From assembly GCA_003056425.1 (NCBI GenBank), contig PYVY01000002.1, forward strand, positions 62,001 to 126,000: a stretch of 64,000 nt of DNA, written 5' to 3'. The stretch comes from Alteromonas indica. GTDB taxonomy: Bacteria; Pseudomonadota; Gammaproteobacteria; Enterobacterales; Alteromonadaceae. Of the stretch, positions 53,239-60,005 are shown piece after piece (within the stretch, counting starts at the first letter, position 1; each line of letters begins with the position of its first letter). The notes beneath the pieces were generated by a model. That model worked only from the letters and a program-made list of their open reading frames with translations, ran no database searches and was not told the origin of the DNA. The position numbers and the translations under genes are program-made.

Positions 53239-53505
53239 TTACAGCTTTTTTTCGACAATATCTTTCAGAATTCTATGTTCCAGACTTAACTCTGCGAACA
53301 TAGCTTTGAGCCGACGGTTTTCGTCTTCGAGGTCTTTTAACCTTTTGATATCAGAGGCTTCCATACCACCGTATTTGGCTTTCCAGTTGTAATAAGTTGC
53401 ATCTGAAACACCGTACTCACGACAGACTTCTTAGACCATCCTGCCAGCTTCGACTTCCTTTAAGATCTTCACGATATGTGACTCTGTGTAACGATACTTT
53501 TTCAT
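53239..53505 (-). pseudogene. IS3-family transposase OrfA, interrupted by an in-frame stop
   Basis: Reads MKKYRYTESHIVKILKEVEA, GRMV, then TAA at codon 25 (53431-53433), then continues in the same frame as EVCREYGVSDATYYNWKAKY with a GGMEASDIKRLKDLEDENRR leucine-zipper-like region. Relatives have lysine at the TAA position, so one base change (AAA to TAA or similar) explains it. The stop prevents production of full OrfA and of the OrfAB transposase. Confidence 0.9.
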
Positions 53506-53610
53506 CAGGAGTTCACCTTTCTTGGCTCAGTTTACGCCGAAGAACTCTAAAAAGGTATGCCGCTATTTTAGGGGAGGTTTAAAATACTATTAAAAGGGAA
53601 ATAAGTATTC

Positions 53611-54615
53611 TTATATGGCTCTTATTTTTCTTTTTCTATCATGTACATATTTTGCCTTTTTAAAAATAGAAGTTATAACAATGCTCACCATTATACCGAA
53701 GGCTATCGTTCCTAAAGTTACGAATATTATTGATATCCAGCTATTCTGTATATTTATAATTTTATAAAATACTATCGTGGACAACTTTATTCCAAAACTC
53801 TGTAAAATGTAGATTGAGAATGAATAAGCTCCTATTTTTGATAATATTTTATTTTTTAAATTTAAATTTAAGAGATAGCAACAAAAAGCTAAGCCAATTC
53901 CCAAGCCTAAGATCGTCCGTTTGTCGAAATATGTAGAAAATGGTGTCTTATAAGAAAATAACTGTAATAGAAGCAGACAAATAGATAAAAATAGTAGGTT
54001 ACGTCTAATTGTTTTTTGCTCATATTTAGTCTTTAAATAGGGGACAAATGAACCCGCTAAAAAATAAGGGTAGAGGTATATAGCTCCACCGAGGGAAAAA
54101 AAGTTAGTATCAATTCCTATATTATCCCCAAATATATACAAAACACATGATGCTATAAATAATATAATCCTACTTTTGTGGTTTTTACATAGTGTTTTAA
54201 TAGTAAAAGTATGGAATATAAAAATAGCAAATATAGCCTGTACAAACCAGTAGTGGTCATAGGAATATATGTAATACTTGTACAATTCTGAAATCTGATA
54301 TTCGTTATTACTTTTGAATATCATCAAATATATAATTTCTAAAGTCAGAACTAAATACATTGGAAGGACAGCTCTTTTAATCTTAGCTATCGTAATATCT
54401 TTCAGTTTTTTTCGTTCTAAATGCAAGTAAGCGAAGAAGTAACCAGATATTATTGTAAACAATGGAATTCGTATATTGGTGAAGAAATAATTTATTAGGT
54501 CTAGTGTATTCTTTATATCTAAGTACCTTTCGGATGCACTAACGTGAAGTATTATAACTAAAACAATAGCTAAACCCCTCAGCGCATCAGCATTGTAATC
54601 TCGTATTTTAAGCAT
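53611..54615 (-). CDS. Acyltransferase 3 family membrane protein
   Basis: A 334-residue leftward gene with about ten membrane helices. The start LKIRDYNADALRGLAIVLVI is followed by the conserved catalytic-type His in ILHVSASERYLD, then IRIPLFTIISGYFFAYLHLE and SYDHYWFVQAIFAIFIFHTF. It is a second O-acyltransferase candidate, unlike the one at 51398 in sequence though similar in topology. It is strongly AT-rich. The C-terminus is basic (KKAKYVHDRKRKIRAI). It faces the other acyltransferase gene across the IS element. Confidence 0.87.
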   Translation of the reverse strand: MLKIRDYNADALRGLAIVLVIILHVSASERYLDIKNTLDLINYFFTNIRIPLFTIISGYFFAYLHLERKKLKDITIAKIKRAVLPMYLVLTLEIIYLMIFKSNNEYQISELYKYYIYSYDHYWFVQAIFAIFIFHTFTIKTLCKNHKSRIILFIASCVLYIFGDNIGIDTNFFSLGGAIYLYPYFLAGSFVPYLKTKYEQKTIRRNLLFLSICLLLLQLFSYKTPFSTYFDKRTILGLGIGLAFCCYLLNLNLKNKILSKIGAYSFSIYILQSFGIKLSTIVFYKIINIQNSWISIIFVTLGTIAFGIMVSIVITSIFKKAKYVHDRKRKIRAI

Positions 54616-54704
54616 AAATACTTTATCGAATCCTGTACTTGATATATTTACTAAATTTATTAATCAACAAGCTCTTATTAATTAATAGGGATATTATAAG
54701 ACTT

Positions 54705-55841
54705 CTATATGATCTCATTAGCAATAACCTGCCACACATTATTATAGTAATTTTCAGTGGTGTAGGTATTAGTAACGTGCGCCCGGGCGGCTTCAGCGAT
54801 ATTGTTCCAACGTTGTGGCTGCTCTAATAACTGCTTAATTGCTTCGGCTAGGGCCTGTGCATTGCCAGGTGGCACCAAAACCGCATTACCTTTTTTACCT
54901 ACAATTTCCGGAATGCCACCGGCTTCGGTGGTAATTAAAGGCCGTCCCGACGCTAGCGATTCGGTTACAGCACTGGGAAACGCATCGCCCCAGGCGGAAG
55001 GCATAATTAAAATATGCGCGTTGTGTATTTCCTTTTCCACTGAGGGTAGCTGGCCTAAAAAGGCAAAATTGGCTACGCCCAGGCTCTGTGCCAGCTGTTG
55101 GTACTGTTCTTTCTCTGGGCCATCGCCAGCGTAGCGCACATTAAATGCAATATCAGTGGTTTCGTTTACTATGGCCACGGCCTCAATCAGCTCTTTAATG
55201 CCTTTGTGCGACGTGGCGCGGCCGCTGGTGAACAGGGTTACCGGTTCGCCCGGGCTGTAAGGCAGCGGTTCGCTATAAAACTTTTTAGTATCTACCCCGT
55301 TGTGCACCGTGATTAACTTGCTGGCCGGAATTTTTGCTTTGTGTTGCAGCCGGTATTTTACAAAGTCACTTACACAAATAACTTTATCCACGGTCATGCC
55401 GGGTATGCGGCTATATAGCCATTTTACCGTTTGCTTAAGCGGGTTTTCCGGGGCAGGGCGGTAGGGGTTTGCTACCGAAACACGGCAATGAGAAATAATA
55501 TGCTCTACGCCTGCTTTACGCAGTTTGGCGTACGCGCTACTGGTAGAGCGCTGGTCAGTTAAATACAAGGTTTTCACGTTGTGCTGTTTGACTATGGCCA
55601 GTAACCGGTCCAGGTTCGCCGGTTGGCTTAGGTCAGCGTCTAATTGCAGCTGCTCTTCAAAATGGTCGAAGTAGTCTACGTTAGTCGGTTCTATCTCGGC
55701 AAAGCTGATAATCGGTTTCAGGCCGCTTTGTGTAACCTTAATCGACAGGTGCTTTATCAATTTATAGATATTGTGCCAGGCATAGCCGGTGTTATTCGAA
55801 AAATTAGCGATGACCAAAAAGGCAGGTTTGTGGTTATTCAT
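54705..55841 (-). CDS. Glycosyltransferase, GT4 family
   Basis: A 378-residue GT-B enzyme: KVICVSDFVKYRLQHKAKIP, then LITVHNGVDTKKFYSEPLPY in the middle. The donor half has TLFTSGRATSHKGIKELIEA, VRYAGDGPEKEQYQQLAQSL, VANFAFLGQLPSVEKEIHNA and PSAWGDAFPSAVTESLASGR (E-x7-E type region). GC content is back to the level of the rest of the locus, so the AT-rich stretch ends upstream of 54705. It is the downstream gene of a leftward group with the genes at 55944 and 56790. Confidence 0.92.
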   Translation of the reverse strand: MNNHKPAFLVIANFSNNTGYAWHNIYKLIKHLSIKVTQSGLKPIISFAEIEPTNVDYFDHFEEQLQLDADLSQPANLDRLLAIVKQHNVKTLYLTDQRSTSSAYAKLRKAGVEHIISHCRVSVANPYRPAPENPLKQTVKWLYSRIPGMTVDKVICVSDFVKYRLQHKAKIPASKLITVHNGVDTKKFYSEPLPYSPGEPVTLFTSGRATSHKGIKELIEAVAIVNETTDIAFNVRYAGDGPEKEQYQQLAQSLGVANFAFLGQLPSVEKEIHNAHILIMPSAWGDAFPSAVTESLASGRPLITTEAGGIPEIVGKKGNAVLVPPGNAQALAEAIKQLLEQPQRWNNIAEAARAHVTNTYTTENYYNNVWQVIANEII

Positions 55842-55943
55842 TACAATGTTTGTCTCTGTTTATTTGTTGCCCACCGCTTAACCCCATGGCTAAACCCGGC
55901 GGGCCGCATTGATATAAATTGCGCCCTTTGCGGGCTTAGTTAT

Positions 55944-56729
55944 TCACCAGCTTTGGGTAAAGGCTTTTTCATTTTCTGACAGCAGGCCAGGGTTCGCTTT
56001 TACCAACTCTTTGATACGCGGCGACCATTCCACCTTCGACCATCGCTGAGCGTCGGTCATATTGGTGGCGGCTTGTTTGTTTTGCCCATGAAAGGTGCTA
56101 CCGCCCCCCTGCGTACTCATGGCCGGTTCAATGTCATATTGCAGATTAAACCTGGCTAAAAACTGGCTGCGCCATTGGCTATCGCTTAACCATTTATCAA
56201 ATTCCCACACGTGGGTTTTAGTGCGAATACGCTTGGTCAGGTTAAACGTGTTTTGATCTATATGCATATCGCCCCGGTCGATGCCGTCTTTGGCGCGCTT
56301 AATATTGTAGGCTAAACGTGAGGCAAGCGTAGATAATATATCGCGGGTAATATAAATCACCTTTGATCCTTTCGGATAATACAGGCAGGCGTGTTCGTTA
56401 GGCACCAGGTCTTCAACAGATACAAAAATCACACTTGCTTTTTCAATCAGCCGACGGTTTTTACGTAAATAGCCAGCATACTCGAAGGGCGAGAAAATGT
56501 TCACTTCGTTAAGGTGCAACAGGGTTTCGCAGGGCGACTGAAATACCATATAGCCCTGGCGTTCCATATCCGTTTTTTGTTGCATAACGGCATTGGCCAT
56601 CCAGTTAATGCAAGCATGGTTACCGCTGCGTCTTACGCCAGAAAACACATATACGGTTTTGCCCTTAAAGAAGCTATGCACGTATTTAGTTAATAGCCAT
56701 AAAATTAGTTTTGTTAGTCTGGTATACAT
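55944..56729 (-). CDS. Sulfotransferase-like P-loop protein (tentative)
   Basis: A 261-residue protein. The N-terminal about 20 residues are hydrophobic (LTKLILWLLTKYVHSFFKGK), then VYVFSGVRRSGNHACINWMA looks like a 5'-phosphosulfate/P-loop, and KVIYITRDILSTLASRLAYN looks like the 3'-phosphate motif with Arg and Ser. These suit a sulfotransferase fold, but the loop is not the standard PKTGTT form. The C-terminus (LLSENEKAFTQSW) resembles the end of some bacterial sulfotransferases. It lies between two glycosyltransferase genes, which suits a polysaccharide-modifying role. Confidence 0.5.
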   Translation of the reverse strand: MYTRLTKLILWLLTKYVHSFFKGKTVYVFSGVRRSGNHACINWMANAVMQQKTDMERQGYMVFQSPCETLLHLNEVNIFSPFEYAGYLRKNRRLIEKASVIFVSVEDLVPNEHACLYYPKGSKVIYITRDILSTLASRLAYNIKRAKDGIDRGDMHIDQNTFNLTKRIRTKTHVWEFDKWLSDSQWRSQFLARFNLQYDIEPAMSTQGGGSTFHGQNKQAATNMTDAQRWSKVEWSPRIKELVKANPGLLSENEKAFTQSW

Positions 56730-56789
56730 AAAGGTGTGTTCCTGGGTAATGCTGAGGAAGCTTTTTATAAATGGGCGCCTGCTGAAGCG

Positions 56790-57710
56790 TTAGCGCCTGA
56801 GTAATTTTTTAGCCGCATATTTAAAGGCGTATTGGCGATATGCGCCATCGCGTAGCAGATGGTGCCCGATGGTCCCCAGCTCGCGACGTCCTATGTGGCG
56901 ATTAAACAATATCTGGGCGTTCAAACGGCGTAACGATTTAGCCCTGAGTTTAAGCAATGCTATAAGTTTTTGATCATTTTTAACCGAGGGCAACGTCAGT
57001 AGGCCAAGGGTATCTTGCGCCATTTTGGGGTAATTAGGTATAGTTTGGCTCAATCCTGAGTCACGGGTGGTATATAAATACAGTGGGGCATTAAGCACCA
57101 CAAAGCGTGCATCAAAAAATAATACCTGGGCCAACAACATAAAATCTTCACCGTGGCGTATGGTGGTGGAATACTGCAAATTATGTTCGCGTAACAATGC
57201 CAGTCTGAACACCGGTTTTAGTAAGCCGTAATCCGCTTCCTGAGAGTATGGTCGGGCACCGTTCACAAACTGATATTTGCTTACTGTGGTGGCGTTTTCA
57301 GTTTGGTTAAGCCCTTTTTCAAGATGAGTATTGCGCGCCACATCAAACCAGTAAAAGTTGGTTGCCACAATATCAGGCTGATGGGTAGTAATAGCTTTGG
57401 TAACCGTGGCCACAAATGTTTCGGCGATAGCATCGTCGGCATCCAGCACCGCCACCCATTCGCCACTCGCCACCTGTAAACCTTTGTTACGCGCTGCGGA
57501 AGGCCCGCCATTAGTTGCTAAATGATGTACTTTCACTCTGCTGTGCTCAGCGGCGATGGCGTCTAATGCGGTGGCAGTATGGTCGGTTGATGCGTCGTTC
57601 ACCACAATAATTTCGTGGGGCAATACCGACTGGTTTAGTGCGCTTTGAATAGCCCGATCAATGAAAGCTGCCGCATTATACGCAGCAATAATAATACTAA
57701 TGGTAGGCAA
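56790..57710 (-). CDS. Glycosyltransferase, GT2 family
   Basis: A 306-residue GT-A enzyme: ISIIIAAYNAAAFIDRAIQS, EIIVVNDASTDHTATALDAI, GGPSAARNKGLQVASGEWVA and VLDADDAIAETFVATV (DxD), followed by IRHGEDFMLLAQVLFFDARF. The basic C-terminus (RQYAFKYAAKKLLRR) is typical for membrane attachment. It is the first gene of the leftward group 57710 to 54705. Sugar specificity is not deducible. Confidence 0.92.
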   Translation of the reverse strand: MPTISIIIAAYNAAAFIDRAIQSALNQSVLPHEIIVVNDASTDHTATALDAIAAEHSRVKVHHLATNGGPSAARNKGLQVASGEWVAVLDADDAIAETFVATVTKAITTHQPDIVATNFYWFDVARNTHLEKGLNQTENATTVSKYQFVNGARPYSQEADYGLLKPVFRLALLREHNLQYSTTIRHGEDFMLLAQVLFFDARFVVLNAPLYLYTTRDSGLSQTIPNYPKMAQDTLGLLTLPSVKNDQKLIALLKLRAKSLRRLNAQILFNRHIGRRELGTIGHHLLRDGAYRQYAFKYAAKKLLRR

Positions 57711-58043
57711 GACGGAGTCCTTGATAACTACTAACGCCAGTACAAAATAATACCCCCTTTAATATCACGAAAAGGGATGAGGCGCCAAAGCTTCGCGGCT
57801 TTTTAAGCACATTTGTATGCAATGAAAAGGCGAGGGGCAATCGGCATCAATCAATTAAACGGTGTCAGAATAATTTACAGTCGCCAGCCCGACCGTATTA
57901 TACGTGATAAACGCTGGTTTTAGCGGCAATTGCCCGGGCGTACTTTTAGGCATATTGACCCGCCGCCTAAACATAGGTTCAGCAGGTAGGTTATTGGGTA
58001 GGTGGCAAAAAATTTATTGCCCTGCTTACACACTAACAGGCAC
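57711..58043. other. Gene-free region between two leftward genes
   Basis: It must contain the promoter of the leftward GT2 group. I see a GCTTCGCGGC stretch near 57790 and mixed-composition DNA, but no box or gene I would defend. Confidence 0.35.
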
Positions 58044-58071
58044 AAAAAAGGCGACTTACGTCGCCTTTTTC
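58044..58071 (-). terminator. Terminator of the first PEP-CTERM gene
   Basis: AAAAAAGGCGAC, TTAC loop, GTCGCCTTTTTC; effective on the minus strand with a T run there. The same stem and loop follow the second PEP-CTERM gene at 62806. Confidence 0.85.
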
Positions 58072-58104
58072 AAATCAAAACTGTGTGCGCTAAAGCAAAG
58101 GTTA

Positions 58105-58860
58105 TTATGCTTTGCGACGGCTGGTTGCACCCAGGCCAAGTAAGCCAAGGGCTAACACTGCCAGTGTAGAAGGTTCTGGCACTTCGTAAAACTGGGCGCT
58201 AACGTCACCAGTAGTCGATTGCTTGCCGGTTGGGTCGAACGTATCGAAGTCACCGTTTACATTAACCATCATAGAGAATGGCTGTGGTGATACGAAGTAC
58301 TGGTCGCCAGCAGCAGTCAGTTCAAAGTTGAAGAAGTCAAAGTTGAACGACGTAGTAGTTACACCATTTGCTGTTACCGAAGAGCCCAGGTTAGCGCCTA
58401 GCGAGCTAGAGCCACCTAACAGGATATCATCAGCAGTATTCATCAAAGACAAGTCAGAGAAGTTCGCGATGTCGGTGTTGTTGTCAGCATCCAGATAGAA
58501 CTGGAAGCCACCTTCATTACCGGTGAAGTTAAAACCATTCGCGGTTTCAGTTACTGTGCCTTTGGCATCAAATGTAGCATAAAGCGTATAGAACGAGTTC
58601 AGGCCAGAGCCTTTAACAGAACGACCAGCATTGAAGAACTGACCGAATGTTGCGAACGCGTCGGCGTTGAAGTTACCTGCACCGTCAAAAGTCAGGTTTT
58701 CAACGTAACCACCGTTAAGTTTGTTAGCAGTGATAACTGAACCACCTGCGAAAGCAGAGCCTTCATCCACTTTAAATTCTACGAAGTCAGCGTAGCTAGA
58801 GAAAGAAGCTGCGATACCAGCAGTCAATGCTAAAGATTTAACCAGGGCCTTGATTTTCAT
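58105..58860 (-). CDS. PEP-CTERM sorting-domain protein (flocculation-associated PepA-like), copy 1
   Basis: A 251-residue secreted protein. Signal peptide MKIKALVKSLALTAGIAASF, cleaved after SSYA. The mature part (DFVEFKVDEGSAFAGGSVIT, ANKLNGGYVENLTFDGAGN) resembles the flocculation-associated PEP-CTERM protein PepA of Zoogloea-type bacteria. The C-terminus has the full sorting signal: VPEPST, a hydrophobic helix (LAVLALGLLGLGA) and the basic end TSRRKA. It should be exported by Sec, held by this tail and processed by XrtA. It is about 80 percent identical by eye to the gene at 62856. A sigma-54 promoter lies about 55 bp upstream. Confidence 0.93.
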   Translation of the reverse strand: MKIKALVKSLALTAGIAASFSSYADFVEFKVDEGSAFAGGSVITANKLNGGYVENLTFDGAGNFNADAFATFGQFFNAGRSVKGSGLNSFYTLYATFDAKGTVTETANGFNFTGNEGGFQFYLDADNNTDIANFSDLSLMNTADDILLGGSSSLGANLGSSVTANGVTTTSFNFDFFNFELTAAGDQYFVSPQPFSMMVNVNGDFDTFDPTGKQSTTGDVSAQFYEVPEPSTLAVLALGLLGLGATSRRKA

Positions 58861-58914
58861 AAACTTATTATTTATCCAAAAGGGAAATGGCCAAATGAGC
58901 CACGCTATAGATAA

Positions 58915-58932
58915 AGCACGAACAGTGCCAAC
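58915..58932 (-). promoter_or_regulatory. Sigma-54 (RpoN) promoter of PEP-CTERM gene copy 1
   Basis: On the minus strand TTGGCAC, six bases (TGTTCG), TGC: the -24 GG and -12 GC are separated by exactly 10 bases, as the sigma-54 consensus requires. It lies about 55 bp before the ATG. Confidence 0.75.
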
Positions 58933-59953
58933 TTTATATACTGTTGATTATTAAGCTTTATTTCTAGAGCTGGGGCCGCGATCGTGGGGCCAGTGTAAAG
59001 TTTATTGACTGGATTAGATTAAAATAACTGATCTGGCTTAGTGCTTTTGATTCGACTAGCTGGGTGCTGGGTGCTGGGTGCTGGGTGCTGGGTGCTGGGT
59101 GCTGGGCCCTGGGAAGTGGACATAGCGCATAGAGAGGGCTGTGAGTACTGGGCATAGGCCATATAAAGGATATAGAAAGGATTTAGAAAGGATATAGAGA
59201 AGATATAGGGAAGAAACGGGAAGGATATAGGATTGCGATATTGGCACTCCTAATTAGCTATGCCGCAACAGTAAACTCTAAACGCTGAGCCTGATTGCTT
59301 ATAAAGAGCAGTAACCAACGCGGGCTGGGGGACTGTTGTGGCCGTCACGATCACCTTTGGGCAGGCCAGTGATTACATAAAAGGAGGGGTTGTTTGATAG
59401 GGCATTTAATAAACCTACATTTGCCTGACACGTCCAAAGGTGCACCATGCAATGGATATATATTCTATTATCGGTAGCACATTACTGAGGGGCCGCCAGG
59501 GGCATGTTATGCGCATATTATAGTGAAACTGGCTGTAAGCGGTCTACACCAGTATTTTGGCGGGTTTATCTACCTGATACTTAAAAGGTCGCAGTCGATA
59601 CTTATAAAGGGGCAACTGCTCACATTAAAGTGGTGGGTTTGCTCTTCAACCCGGTAGCGCTAGCGGCAAAGGCGCTATAGCTAGGCAAAGGTATACGTCA
59701 GCAGTAAGGAGTAAGGAGAAATTGCGCGCGCAGCCTATACCTGCCAATACAGGGCTGGCCAGCCCCAACAATACCGCAGCTAAGCTTCGTTGCCTGGGGG
59801 CATACGCTTTATAAGGCGGCTGATATAACAAATGTATAAACAAGAAGCGAATACCAGATAGCGTATTTCAGCATGGTGTTATAAGGCAAAAGAACGAGGG
59901 AAAGGGGGATTTTGCAAAAATCGATAATGGCTGGTTTGTTACGCAAGCTATTA
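58933..59953. other. 1 kb gene-free region with simple repeats
   Basis: No credible gene. It holds the heptamer array at 59059-59107, a purine-rich stretch of repeated AAGGATATAG-like units at about 59167-59231, and AGTAAGGAGTAAGGAG near 59700. The rest is unremarkable mixed sequence; short frames through it are Pro/Ser/Thr repeats made by the simple repeats. Confidence 0.6.
59059..59107 (+). repeat. Heptamer tandem array (GCTGGGT)6 plus one variant
   Basis: Six perfect GCTGGGT units at 59059-59100 and a seventh (GCTGGGC) at 59101-59107, in non-coding DNA. Such arrays are prone to slipped-strand length change. Confidence 0.92.
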
Positions 59954-59988
59954 GCCACCAGATAAGTGTTTAACACCTATCTGGTGGC
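59954..59988 (-). other. Long perfect hairpin downstream of prsT
   Basis: Arms GCCACCAGATA and TATCTGGTGGC with a further inner pairing (GTGT and ACAC), 18 bp after the prsT stop on the minus strand. There is no T run, so it may be a stability element or a protein-binding palindrome rather than a classic terminator. Confidence 0.6.
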
Positions 59989-60005
59989 AAGGGTTTAAAG
60001 CCGTT

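Larger units (their letters stand above)
52374..53581 (-). mobile_element. IS3-family insertion sequence (about 1.2 kb)
   Basis: A 1,208-bp element bounded by 14-bp inverted repeats: TAAACCTCCCCTAA at 52374-52387 and its complement at 53568-53581. It holds orfA and orfB on the minus strand in the IS3 layout, with a run of seven A residues at 53246-53252 where ribosomes shift -1. No convincing target-site duplication is seen outside the repeats. It lies between two convergent acyltransferase genes and interrupts neither. The copy appears defective, because orfA carries a nonsense codon. Confidence 0.9.

Noticed and set aside
52365..53590. Target-site duplication around the IS3-family element
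   Set aside because: Flanking 3-5 bp on the two sides do not match under any placement of the inverted-repeat boundary.
59056..59247. Pro/Ser/Thr/Gln-rich short reading frames
   Set aside because: They are direct translations of the heptamer repeat with no start signals or homology.
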